NCBI RefSeq assembly: GCF_016863035.1
Contig: NZ_BOOC01000057.1
Location: 1 to 40,575, forward strand
Direction: 5' to 3'
DNA length: 40,575 nucleotides
DNA from: Microbispora corallina
GTDB lineage: Bacteria; Actinomycetota; Actinomycetes; Streptosporangiales; Streptosporangiaceae
This document shows positions 7,484 through 15,231 of the stretch, one piece after another. Made by a program: the position numbers and the translations under genes. Each line of letters opens with the position of its first letter. Within the stretch, counting starts at the first letter, position 1. The notes beneath the pieces were generated by a model, which was not told the origin of the DNA, did not search any database, and saw only the letters and a list, made by a program, of their open reading frames with translations.

Positions 7484-9121
7484 TCATGCCGACTGCCTCA
7501 CCGACATCACCGCCCACGGCCCGAGTTCGACGTCGAGGTCGAGCACACCGGTGCCGGGCACGGTGAGCGTGAACCTGAGGAGCGAGTCGGCGACCCTGCT
7601 CAGGTGCTCGCTCTCCGCCCGGGACGGGTTGAGGGGGGACCCGAGCCGGTACCAGGCCTCGGCGACGTTCCCGTGCTCCCAGTCGAGGATCTCGACGAGG
7701 AACGCGGTGCCCGGCTGGAGTCCGCCGATCGCGTGCCGGATCCTCCGGCTCGGCCCCATCTCGGCCCGCGCGCGTGTCGCCGGGTACGTCTCCTCCGAGC
7801 CGACGGCCCGCATGCCCATGTCGTCGGGGTAGTTGAAGAACAGCGCCGACACGGCCGACGTACGGCTGTCCCGGGTCACGACCCCGTCGGACGTCTCCAG
7901 GAGCAGCCGGTCGCCGAGGCGTTCCAGCATCGAGAACGCGTGGAACGTGGGCTTGTGGACGCCGCCCTCGTTCACGAGGCCGAACCCGCCGTGGAACGGC
8001 CCGATCCCGGCGCCTCCCTCCTCGAACACGTCGGTGAAGGTCCAGTAGGAGATCGAGTCGGCGAGGGTGGCGCACTTGAGGTACGACCGCGTGATGGAGG
8101 TCGCGGCGAACACCGTGTCGTGGATGAAGTCGCGGGACGACGGCGACGTCGACCACTCGGTGATGTGGATCTCCGCGTCGGGATACGCGCTGTTCCTCAC
8201 GAGCTTGCGCAGCAGGGTCAGGTCGTCGAACGTCGCATCGGCGTACCGGGTGATCGGCACCGCCTCGCCGTCGGCGCCGAAGGCGTAGTCGGTGGGGTAC
8301 GTGTGGGTCGAGATGAAGTCGATCGGCAGCTCGCGCTCCGAGCACCAGGCGATGAAGTCCTCGATCCACACCGGGCGCCAGTCGAGCGCGTCGACGTCGG
8401 CCGCGGCGGCCGTCTCGCGCATCGCGGAGCGGTCCTCGACCTCGCCCTTGTAGCGGTCGTCGGGCACGAAGACGCTCGTCGCGGGACCGCCGACCTTCAA
8501 CGCGGGATCGATCGCCTTGATCGCCCTCACGGTCTGCTCGTAAAGCTCGAAGTACTCGGTCTTCGTCCCGGTCCAGAAGTGGGGAACGAGGTTCGGCTCG
8601 TTCCACACCTCGAATCGCCACTCCCGCACCTCGGCGAGGCCGTACCGGTCGATCCAGTGCTCGACCGACCTCGTGACCAGCTCGACCCAGCGCGCCATGT
8701 CCTTCGGCGGGCTGCAGTGAGCGCGCCACCAGAACAGCGTCTCCGTCACCGTCGCCAGCTCGCGCGGCATGAAGCCCAGCTCCACGAATGGACGGACGCC
8801 GCGGTCCAGAATGAAGTCGAACACCTTGTCCACATAGCTGAACGTGTACACGGGCGAGTCGAGGCGCGCGTTCTCGCCGAAACCGCCGCCGTAGCTCTCC
8901 CGGTACACGAACATGTCGTCGTGGAAGACGCCGTGAAAGCGGATGTACTGAAATCCCAGGGTGTCGACGGCCTCGGCGAACTGCCGTTGCCAGTCGGCGC
9001 GCAGTGCCTCGTTCGCCCGTCCGGCGCCGACACACCTGCTCCAGACGTGCGGGAGCGCGCTCTCCTCGCACAGCCTGCCGTCGATCCGCAACCGGGGTTC
9101 GGACACGTCGTCGCTCGTCAT
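7484..9121 (-). CDS. GH39-family glycoside hydrolase (beta-xylosidase-like)
   Basis: A 545-residue clan GH-A enzyme. An N-terminal (beta/alpha)8 barrel spans about 20-390: GFQYIRFHGVFHDDMFVY, the acid/base Glu175 in VWNEPN, and the nucleophile Glu322 in IHITEWSTS, in the spacing typical of GH39 beta-xylosidase. FISTHTYPTD at 269-278 is the conserved His-rich loop. A C-terminal beta-sandwich (about 400-540) ends the protein. There is no signal peptide, so it probably acts in the cytosol on imported xylo-oligosaccharides or related glycosides. It faces the LacI-type regulator across 216 bp with two similar operators, so it is probably induced by its sugar. Confidence 0.93.
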   Translation of the reverse strand: MTSDDVSEPRLRIDGRLCEESALPHVWSRCVGAGRANEALRADWQRQFAEAVDTLGFQYIRFHGVFHDDMFVYRESYGGGFGENARLDSPVYTFSYVDKVFDFILDRGVRPFVELGFMPRELATVTETLFWWRAHCSPPKDMARWVELVTRSVEHWIDRYGLAEVREWRFEVWNEPNLVPHFWTGTKTEYFELYEQTVRAIKAIDPALKVGGPATSVFVPDDRYKGEVEDRSAMRETAAAADVDALDWRPVWIEDFIAWCSERELPIDFISTHTYPTDYAFGADGEAVPITRYADATFDDLTLLRKLVRNSAYPDAEIHITEWSTSPSSRDFIHDTVFAATSITRSYLKCATLADSISYWTFTDVFEEGGAGIGPFHGGFGLVNEGGVHKPTFHAFSMLERLGDRLLLETSDGVVTRDSRTSAVSALFFNYPDDMGMRAVGSEETYPATRARAEMGPSRRIRHAIGGLQPGTAFLVEILDWEHGNVAEAWYRLGSPLNPSRAESEHLSRVADSLLRFTLTVPGTGVLDLDVELGPWAVMSVRQSA

Positions 9122-9185
9122 GGTCTCACTTCTCTTCGCAGGATCGGGTACGGGCGGGAGATGATCGGCGACACTGCGGTGGTTT

Positions 9186-9319
9186 CGAAAATACTTCGCA
9201 ACCTATTCGGCATCTCCTGGACACTAGGTTGGCCTCTCTCCGGCGTCAACGGGTGGACAAGGCCGAATGCCTGGCGCGAGATGGATGAAGATCTCCGTGG
9301 TAGGTTCGAAATAATTTCG
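9186..9319. promoter_or_regulatory. Two LacI-type operators between GH39 and its regulator
   Basis: CGAAATAATTTCG at 9307-9319 is a perfect palindrome centred on one base. CGAAAATACTTCG at 9186-9198 is an imperfect copy of the same site. Both sit in the intergenic region, one close to each gene, with centres 121 bp apart, compatible with looping. Palindromes with CG at the ends and an AT-rich centre fit the LacI family. Binding by the adjacent repressor is inferred. Confidence 0.7.
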
Positions 9320-9337
9320 TAGGTCGGAAGGGCCCTG

Positions 9338-10381
9338 ATGCCACGGCGAGGTCGTTCGGAGCGAGCCACCTTGGCGGACGTCGCCAGGCTGGCCGGCGTC
9401 TCGCCGACGACCGCCTCGAAGGTCCTCAACGGGCGCAGCGACGTGGGCGCGAACACGCGTGAGCTCGTCCTCGGCGTCATGGCCGAGATCGGCTACAAGC
9501 CGACGGCGGCGCGTCACGAGCAGACACGGGAACGGGCCCTCGTCACCGTGCTCGACATCGTGGAGTCCCGTTACGCCGGGACCGTGCTCCAGGGGATCCT
9601 CGTGGCCGCGACCTCCGCGCAGGCCGAACTCCTCCTTCGCCTGCCGCCCGGCGAATCGATCAGGACGAACCGTACGGCGGCCCGTGCCTGGATGGCGGAG
9701 CAGAAGGAGTCCGGTGTCGTCGGTCTCATCGCGCTCGCCGTCGCCGTGCCCGACTCGGTGCTCCTCGCCGCCGAGGATCTCGAGGTGCCCGTCGTGGCGA
9801 TCGACCCGATCGACACGACCGAGTCACAGGTCGTCAGCATCGGCTCCACCAACTGGGCGGGCGGCCGCTCGGCGACCGAGCACGTCATCAGGCTCGGCCA
9901 CCGCAGGATCGCCTGGATCGGCGGCCCGCCGGGCTCCGCCCCCTCGGTGGAACGCTTCCACGGGTACCAGGCCGCGCTCGACTCCGCCGGCATCACACCG
10001 GACCGCGCGCTGATCCGCCATGAGGCGTTCTCCGTCGAGGCGGGACTCCGGCACGGCCACGACGTCCTCACGCTCGCCGAGCGGCCGACCGCGATCGTCG
10101 CGGGCAACGACGAGATCGCCGTCGGGGTCCTCGCGGCGGCCAAGGAGCTTCACATCGCCGTCCCCGGCGAGCTGTCGGTCACCGGGTTCGACGACACGCC
10201 GCAGACCGAGTGGACCGCGCCCCGGCTGACGTCCGTCCGGCAGCCTCTCGTCGGCATGGGCCGGATGGCCGTCGAGACCGTCCTCGGCATGGCGGACGGC
10301 GTCCAGCCCGCCTCCCGGCATCTCCAGCTGGCGACGACGCTCAGCGTCCGCGAGTCGACGGGCCCCGCGCCGTCGTCCTGA
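9338..10381 (+). CDS. LacI-family transcriptional regulator
   Basis: A 347-residue LacI/GalR repressor. Residues 8-60 form the DNA-binding head (RATLADVARLAGVSPTTASK, VLNGRSDVGANTRELVLGVM, EIGYKP), including the hinge helix. Residues about 65-340 form a periplasmic-binding-protein-like sensor, with VVAIDPIDT, GHRRIAWIGGPP, AIVAGNDEIAVGVL and VTGFDDTPQTEWTAPRLTSV at the usual positions. A GGAAGG ribosome binding site precedes ATG 9338. It faces the GH39 gene and probably controls it and itself through the two palindromes between them. Confidence 0.95.
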   Translation: MPRRGRSERATLADVARLAGVSPTTASKVLNGRSDVGANTRELVLGVMAEIGYKPTAARHEQTRERALVTVLDIVESRYAGTVLQGILVAATSAQAELLLRLPPGESIRTNRTAARAWMAEQKESGVVGLIALAVAVPDSVLLAAEDLEVPVVAIDPIDTTESQVVSIGSTNWAGGRSATEHVIRLGHRRIAWIGGPPGSAPSVERFHGYQAALDSAGITPDRALIRHEAFSVEAGLRHGHDVLTLAERPTAIVAGNDEIAVGVLAAAKELHIAVPGELSVTGFDDTPQTEWTAPRLTSVRQPLVGMGRMAVETVLGMADGVQPASRHLQLATTLSVRESTGPAPSS

Positions 10382-10405
10382 TCCGCGCGGCTGACCGGCC
10401 GCCGT

Positions 10406-10780
10406 CTAGCGTTGTTGCTTGAGACGGAGTGCTTCCTTGCGGACCTCGGCCTGGACGGACCGCTCCCGCTCCAGCCACTCCGGGTTCTCCGCCTTCAGCG
10501 CGTCGATCTCGGCGGTGGTGAGCGGTCCGGTGATGCCGCCTCTGATCAGGCCGGAGATGGAGATCTTGAGCTTCGCGGCGATGACCTGCTTGGGATGCGG
10601 GCCGTTGCGGCGCAGGTCGACGAGCCAGGCCGGGGGCTTCGCCTGCAACTCGTTCAGCTCGTCCCTGGAGACGACACCCTCCTGGAACTCGGCGGGAGTG
10701 GCCGAGAGGAGGACACCCAGTTTCTTGGCCGCGGTCGCGGGCTTCATCGTCTGGATGGTCTTCGGTCTGGGCGAGCTCAT
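10406..10780 (-). CDS. Small DUF5997-like protein
   Basis: A 124-residue basic, soluble protein: KPATAAKKLGVLLSATPAEF at the N-terminus, ELQAKPPAWLVDLRRNGPHP in the middle and a highly charged C-terminus with LERERSVQAEVRKEALRLKQ. I recognise it as DUF5997-like, an actinobacterial family of unknown function. The segment PKQVIAAKLKISISGLIRGG could form a helix-turn-helix (inference). An upstream TTG start at 10789 is possible, but ATG 10778-10780 is preferred. It faces the LysR effector-domain gene 56 bp away, an arrangement I believe is conserved in actinomycetes. Confidence 0.8.
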   Translation of the reverse strand: MSSPRPKTIQTMKPATAAKKLGVLLSATPAEFQEGVVSRDELNELQAKPPAWLVDLRRNGPHPKQVIAAKLKISISGLIRGGITGPLTTAEIDALKAENPEWLERERSVQAEVRKEALRLKQQR

Positions 10781-10801
10781 AAACGTCAAGAGTAGTCAGT
10801 C

Positions 10802-10813
10802 GGAACGGGTTCC
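10802..10813. promoter_or_regulatory. Short palindrome in a divergent intergenic region
   Basis: GGAAC-GG-GTTCC is a perfect 5-2-5 palindrome lying between the DUF5997-like gene and the LysR effector-domain gene, where both promoters must lie. It could be the operator of the pair. Such short palindromes also occur by chance in this base composition. Confidence 0.35.
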
Positions 10814-10836
10814 CAGGACATCGGTAGCCTGAGGAC

Positions 10837-11565
10837 GTGACTGACGGACAGACCGGCGCGGAGTTTCGGCTGGCGTACGCGCCCGGTGTGACACCCGCGA
10901 AATGGGTCAACACCTGGACCGAGAGAATGCCCGACGTGCCGATCACCCTGGTCCCGGTGCCCGCCGCCGAGGTGGTGGGACTCCTGCGGAACGGCGGCGC
11001 CGACGCCGGATTCGCCCGGCTGCCGGTCGATCGGGACGGGCTCAGTGTGATTCCCCTCTACGTGGAGACCACGGTGGTCCTGGTGCCCAAGGACCACGCG
11101 GTGGCCGCCGCCGACGAGGTGAGCGTCGCCGACCTCGCCGACGACGAGGTGTTCCATCCGCTGGACGACACCATCGAGTGGACGGTCCGGCCCGGACTGC
11201 CCGCGTTCACCCGCCCGGACACCACGTCGGAGGCGGTCGAGTTGGTGGCGTCCGGCGCCGGGATTCTCCTGGTCCCGCAGTCGCTGGCACGCCTCCACCA
11301 CCGCAGGGATCTCACGTACCGGCCGGTCCTGGACGCGCCGCAGTCCCAGGTCGCGCTGACCTGGCCCACGGACGCGACCACCGACCTGGTGGAGGATTTC
11401 ATCGGCATCGTCCGCGGCCGGACGGTGAACAGCTCGCGGGGCCGTACCCCCGCGTCCCCCGCGGAGAAGCCGGCCCGGCGGCAGGCACAGAAACCCGCGC
11501 AGAACGGCTCCGGTCGCCGGGCCGTGCCGACCGGCCGTAAGAGGAGGGGCCACCGGCCTCGGTGA
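10837..11565 (+). CDS. LysR-type substrate-binding domain without HTH
   Basis: A 242-residue protein that starts directly in the effector fold (FRLAYAPGVTPAKWVNTWTE, AAEVVGLLRNGGADAGFARL, LYVETTVVLVPKDHAVAA, VELVASGAGILLVPQSLARL). The normal 60-90-residue LysR winged helix is absent, and upstream sequence encodes nothing similar. The last 45 residues are low-complexity and strongly basic (Arg/Lys/Pro-rich), suited to nucleic-acid contact. GTG 10837 is the only start near the beginning of homology. Possible roles are a stand-alone ligand sensor working with the divergent DUF5997-like protein, or a regulator that binds DNA through its tail. Confidence 0.88.
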   Translation: MTDGQTGAEFRLAYAPGVTPAKWVNTWTERMPDVPITLVPVPAAEVVGLLRNGGADAGFARLPVDRDGLSVIPLYVETTVVLVPKDHAVAAADEVSVADLADDEVFHPLDDTIEWTVRPGLPAFTRPDTTSEAVELVASGAGILLVPQSLARLHHRRDLTYRPVLDAPQSQVALTWPTDATTDLVEDFIGIVRGRTVNSSRGRTPASPAEKPARRQAQKPAQNGSGRRAVPTGRKRRGHRPR

Positions 11566-11591
11566 CCCCGCGTCCAGGACCCGCCGCATCC

Positions 11592-12608
11592 CTACCGCCC
11601 GGTGGTCATGCCGTTGACCGGGACGAGGGTGGCAGACCGGGAGATCTCATCGAGGTGCCCGGCGACCTCGGCCGGGAGGTCCAGGGTGAACCCGGCGAGG
11701 TTGCCCTGGAACTGCTCGAGGGTGCGGGGGCCGACGATGACGGAGGTGACGCCCGGCCGGCGCCGCGCCCAGGCCAGGGCCACGGCCGTCGGCGTCGTGG
11801 CCAGGTCGGCCGCGACCTTGACCACGTGGTCGGCGATCTCGAGGTTGGGCTCGTTGAGCAGGCCGTCGGCCCAGGCGCGGGCCATGGGCAGCGTGGAGGC
11901 GTGCAGCCGTCCCATCCGCGTCTCGGCTCCGGGGGCGGCTCCGCGGCGGTACCGGCCTGTCAGCACCCCTCCCCCGAGCGGAGACCAGACCAGCGTGCCC
12001 AGCCCGTGACGCCGGCAGGTCGGCAGGATCTCCGCTTCGATGCCGCGGGCCAGGAGCGAGTACTGCGGCTGGAGGCTGACGAAGGGGGTGGCACCGAGGC
12101 GGTGAGCCGCCCACTGGGACTCCACGATCTGAGCCGCGGTGAAGTTCGAGCAGCCGAGGTAGCGGACCTTGCCTGAGCGCACGAAGCCGTCCAGGGTGGC
12201 CATCGTCTCTTCGACGGGGGTCGAGTCGTCCCACTGGTGGCACTGGTAGAGGTCGACGTGGTCGGTGCCGAGCCGGCGCAGGCTCGCCTCCAGCGCTCTG
12301 GTCAGGTGGACCCTCGACAGTCCACTGTCGTTCGGGCCCGGCCCTTGCGGGAGGAACGCCTTGGTCGCCAGGACCACCGACTCGCGTCTGCCTTTGACGG
12401 CCCGGCCGACGATGCTTTCGGACTGGCCGCCGGAGTAGCCGTCCGCGGTGTCGATGACGTTGCCGCCGGCCTCGAGGAAGGCGTCGACGATGCGGGCGGC
12501 CTCGGTCTCGTCGCAGCCGGCCACCGCGTGAGAGGTCCCGAAGTTCATGGTTCCCAGGCACACAGGAGAGACCTTGAGACCTGAGCGGCCCAGCGTCGTG
12601 TAATCCAT
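11592..12608 (-). CDS. Aldo/keto reductase
   Basis: A 338-residue AKR-superfamily protein. It starts MDYTTLGRSGLKVSPVCLGT. The catalytic Asp and Tyr lie in GNVIDTADGYSGGQSE, the Lys is in ATKAFL, and the His is in DLYQCHQWD. LGCSNFTAAQ and the C-terminal NADPH pocket SVIVGPRTLEQFQGN are also present. All four catalytic residues can be seen. Length and motifs match AKRs close to YhdN/general stress protein types. ATG 12606-12608 with GGAAGGA upstream is preferred over longer in-frame starts that would cross an operator. It diverges from a TetR gene, its likely repressor. Confidence 0.93.
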   Translation of the reverse strand: MDYTTLGRSGLKVSPVCLGTMNFGTSHAVAGCDETEAARIVDAFLEAGGNVIDTADGYSGGQSESIVGRAVKGRRESVVLATKAFLPQGPGPNDSGLSRVHLTRALEASLRRLGTDHVDLYQCHQWDDSTPVEETMATLDGFVRSGKVRYLGCSNFTAAQIVESQWAAHRLGATPFVSLQPQYSLLARGIEAEILPTCRRHGLGTLVWSPLGGGVLTGRYRRGAAPGAETRMGRLHASTLPMARAWADGLLNEPNLEIADHVVKVAADLATTPTAVALAWARRRPGVTSVIVGPRTLEQFQGNLAGFTLDLPAEVAGHLDEISRSATLVPVNGMTTGR

Positions 12609-12651
12609 CGCGAAGTCCTTCCGTTGCCGGGACGGGGAATCGGCTACGATC

Positions 12652-12706
12652 CGGAACAGTTGTTCCGCCTGTCGCCGGATCCAGAACATACGGAACAACT
12701 GTTCCG
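12652..12706. promoter_or_regulatory. Two perfect TetR-type operators
   Basis: CGGAACA-GT-TGTTCCG at 12652-12667 and CGGAACA-AC-TGTTCCG at 12691-12706 are both perfect 7-2-7 palindromes, each the reverse complement of the other, 39 bp apart. They sit between the divergent aldo/keto reductase and TetR genes, close to both starts. This is the expected layout for an autoregulated TetR repressor controlling the reductase. Confidence 0.85.
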
Positions 12707-12729
12707 GATGTCAACGTGCGAGGAGAGTG

Positions 12730-13296
12730 ATGATCGACAGGGGCAGGCCCTTGCGCGCCGACGCGCGGCACAACCGGGCGCGCGTGCTGGAGGCGGCCGA
12801 GGTGGTCCTGGCCCGCGACGGCCTGACGGCGTCGATGCGTGCCATCGCCCTGCACGCCGGCGTCGGACTGGGCACGATCTACCGGCACTTCCCGACCCAG
12901 GAGGCGCTCTACCAGGCCGTCATCATCGAGCGCGCACAGCGCCTGATCAGCGAGGCGGACGCCTTGACGGTCGCGGACGACCCCGGCGCTGCGTTCTTCG
13001 AGTTCTTCACCCGGATCGTGGAGAACGCGACGCGGAACAAGACCCTGGCCGACGTGCTCACCCGTGCCGGCCTCGACCCCAAGGCCGGCACGGCGGACAT
13101 CAGCCGAGACATGAGAGACGCCATCGAGAGGCTGCTGCTCCGCGCCCAGGAGGCCGCCGCCGTCCGCGCGGACCTGCGCATGCCGGAGTTGCTGGCACTG
13201 CTCGGGGCCGCGTGCATGGCGGCGGAACGCAACCAGTGGGGCGACGAACTCCGGACCCGGACACTGACGATCATCTTCGACGGGCTGCGCCGTTGA
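12730..13296 (+). CDS. TetR-family transcriptional regulator
   Basis: A 188-residue TetR protein. The N-terminal HTH spans about residues 15-60: RADARHNRARVLEAAEVVLA, GLTASMRAIALHAGVGLGTI, YRHFPTQEALYQAV. The helical C-terminal ligand domain (about 70-188) includes the AFFEFFTRIVENATRNKTLA segment usual in this subgroup. ATG 12730 has AGGAG at 12721-12725; a GTG one codon upstream is less well placed. Two perfect palindromes lie between it and the aldo/keto reductase, so autorepression plus control of that reductase is likely. Ligand unknown. Confidence 0.93.
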   Translation: MIDRGRPLRADARHNRARVLEAAEVVLARDGLTASMRAIALHAGVGLGTIYRHFPTQEALYQAVIIERAQRLISEADALTVADDPGAAFFEFFTRIVENATRNKTLADVLTRAGLDPKAGTADISRDMRDAIERLLLRAQEAAAVRADLRMPELLALLGAACMAAERNQWGDELRTRTLTIIFDGLRR

Positions 13297-13421
13297 GACC
13301 GCCGCTGAGACCGCCGCTGTTGCGGCTCCTGGCGGCCTTGGAATCAGGGCCCGGCCATGGCGGGCACCCTGAAGACCAGGCGGCGCATCAGCCGGAGAAG
13401 GGCGTGGCCTAGGCTGCGGCC

Positions 13422-14063
13422 ATGGCCGAGATCACGTCTCCGACTCCCGAAGAAGCCTTCGAGGTGCTGCTCGCCGGTAACCGCCGCTTCGTCGCGGGCG
13501 CCCCGGAGCACCCGAACCAGGACGCGACACGCCGCACCGAGATCGCACCGGGCCAGCGCCCGTTCGCCGTCCTGTTCGGGTGTTCCGACTCCCGGTTGGC
13601 CGCAGAGATCATCTTCGATCGCGGCCTGGGCGACCTGTTCGTGGTGCGCACCGCGGGCCACGTGATGGGCGCGGAGGTGCTCGGCAGCATCGAGTACGGA
13701 GTGGACGTGCTGGACTGCCCGCTGGTGCTGGTCCTCGGTCATGATTCGTGCGGCGCGGTCGGCGCCGCGTGCGCCGCGGTCGAGGACGGGATGGCGCCGG
13801 CCGGGTACATCCGGGACGTCGTCGAGCGTGTTACGCCCAGCGTGCTCGCGGCCCGGGCCGCCGGACGCGTCCAGGCGGACGAGATCCTGGCCGAGCACAT
13901 ACGGCACACGGTGGACCTGCTGTTGGACCGCTCTCGGGTGCTCGCCGAACGGGTCGACGCCGGCCGGGCCGCCGTCGTGGGCCTGTGCTACCGCCTCGCC
14001 GACGGCAGCGCCCAGGTGGTGGCGGCCCGCGGCCTCGACGTCACCGCCGGCTCCGCCTCCTGA
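13422..14063 (+). CDS. Beta-class carbonic anhydrase
   Basis: A 213-residue cytosolic enzyme interconverting CO2 and bicarbonate. The zinc ligands are Cys54 with the Asp56/Arg58 dyad (GCSDSR), His107 and Cys110 (GHDSCGA). The flanking VVRTAGHVMGAEVLGSIEYG is also characteristic. Spacing and length match Mycobacterium-type beta enzymes, and no membrane segment or SulP fusion is present. ATG 13422 is at the start of homology. It converges with the threonylcarbamoyl-AMP synthase gene, and a hairpin separates them. Confidence 0.95.
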   Translation: MAEITSPTPEEAFEVLLAGNRRFVAGAPEHPNQDATRRTEIAPGQRPFAVLFGCSDSRLAAEIIFDRGLGDLFVVRTAGHVMGAEVLGSIEYGVDVLDCPLVLVLGHDSCGAVGAACAAVEDGMAPAGYIRDVVERVTPSVLAARAAGRVQADEILAEHIRHTVDLLLDRSRVLAERVDAGRAAVVGLCYRLADGSAQVVAARGLDVTAGSAS

Positions 14064-14080
14064 CCACAGCTCCCCCTCCC

Positions 14081-14108
14081 GCACCCGACGCCCGGGGCGG
14101 CCGGGTGC
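14081..14108. terminator. Hairpin between convergent genes
   Basis: GCACCCG at 14081-14087 pairs with CGGGTGC at 14102-14108, and the 14-nt interior is itself partly self-complementary (cgcccggggcg). It lies between the stops of the carbonic anhydrase and threonylcarbamoyl-AMP synthase genes and is probably a bidirectional terminator. Confidence 0.55.
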
Positions 14109-14139
14109 CACGGGTGGGGAAGCGTGACCACTGACGAGG

Positions 14140-15123
14140 TCAGTCGGAGGGGCGGGGCCCCGCGGCGCGGCGGAGCCGGTTGGCGATCGCCAGTCCCAGC
14201 CCCTCCTCCACCGGCAGGGACGCGACGATGAGGTCACACCCCCGCTGGTCGAGCTCCCGCAGGAACCCGTACAGCCCGCGCGCGTACGCGGTCGTCGAAC
14301 CGGGGACCGCCACCACGGCGTGCGCCTTCACCGGGGCGCCGGCGAAGGTGGGGGGAAGAAGGACCCCCACCTGGTGGCCGAGCTCCTGCGCGAACTCCGC
14401 TTCGGCGACGACCTTCTCCGGCTCGACGAGGACGACCCGTGCGCGCGGCGCGTAGTGGGACGGATGCTGACCCGGCACCCGAACGTGGCTCGTCGAGTGG
14501 ACGGCAAGCGAGCGCCCCAGCACCGCTTCGAGGTCCTCGCGCGTCACCCCTCCGGGCCGGAGGACACTCGGGACCTCGCCCGTGGCGTCGACGATGGTCG
14601 ACTCGACGCCGACCGCGCAGGGGCCGCCGTCCAGGACGAAGTCGACGGCGTCACCAAGCTCGGCACGGACGTGGCTCGCCGTCGTCGGACTGACCGAGCC
14701 GAAGCGGTTGGCGGACGGGGCCGCGACACCGCCACCGAAGGCCGACAGCAGCGCGAGCGCGACAGGGTGGGCGGGCACGCGCAGGGCCACCGTCTCCAGG
14801 CCACCGGTCGCTTCGAGGGGGACCCGCCGGCCGCGCCGCAGGACCAGCGTGAGCGGCCCCGGCCAGAAGCGTTCGGCCAACAGGCGCGCCGTCGCCGGCA
14901 CGTCCTCGGTCCAGTCGCCCAGATGCTCCCCGCCACCGATGTGGACGATCAGGGGGTGCGAGGGCGGGCGCCCCTTGACCTGAAAGACGCGCGCGACGGC
15001 GGCGGAGTCCTCGGCGTTCGCGCCCAGACCGTAGACGGTCTCGGTAGGAAAGGCCACCAGGCCTCCGGCCCGCAGCACCCCGGCCGCCTTCTCGATGTCA
15101 CTGGTTACTGCCGTCACCCTCAC
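14140..15123 (-). CDS. L-threonylcarbamoyladenylate synthase (Sua5/YwlC type)
   Basis: A 327-residue enzyme making threonylcarbamoyl-AMP from threonine, bicarbonate and ATP, the first step of tRNA t6A37 modification. The YrdC domain covers about 1-200: GLVAFPTETVYGLGANAED, the KGRPPSHPLIVH nucleotide-binding loop, and APSANRFGSVSPTTASHV. The Sua5 C-terminal domain follows (about 230-320) after the GQHPSHYAPRA linker, so this is the long two-domain form. The neighbouring carbonic anhydrase makes bicarbonate, but a functional link is only speculation. Start: ATG 15121-15123. Confidence 0.93.
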   Translation of the reverse strand: MRVTAVTSDIEKAAGVLRAGGLVAFPTETVYGLGANAEDSAAVARVFQVKGRPPSHPLIVHIGGGEHLGDWTEDVPATARLLAERFWPGPLTLVLRRGRRVPLEATGGLETVALRVPAHPVALALLSAFGGGVAAPSANRFGSVSPTTASHVRAELGDAVDFVLDGGPCAVGVESTIVDATGEVPSVLRPGGVTREDLEAVLGRSLAVHSTSHVRVPGQHPSHYAPRARVVLVEPEKVVAEAEFAQELGHQVGVLLPPTFAGAPVKAHAVVAVPGSTTAYARGLYGFLRELDQRGCDLIVASLPVEEGLGLAIANRLRRAAGPRPSD

Positions 15124-15177
15124 AATCCTCCCACTGATCCAAGGCCCCCATTCCGTGGCCTCGCCACCCGCCGGCCA

Positions 15178-15204
15178 CCGCCCCGACGGAACCGGTCGGG
15201 GCGG
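15178..15204 (-). terminator. Terminator hairpin downstream of the SGNH gene
   Basis: CCGCCCCGAC and GTCGGGGCGG form a perfect 10-bp stem with a 7-nt loop, extendable by five more positions with one mismatch. It lies 28 nt beyond the SGNH hydrolase stop and upstream of the threonylcarbamoyl-AMP synthase start, so it would insulate the two. Confidence 0.7.
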
Positions 15205-15231
15205 CGGCCTGTGGCTGTGATGAGGCGGCGG

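Noticed and set aside
7604..9322. 572-codon plus-strand open frame over GH39
   Set aside because: Antisense shadow; the minus strand carries the complete catalytic motifs.
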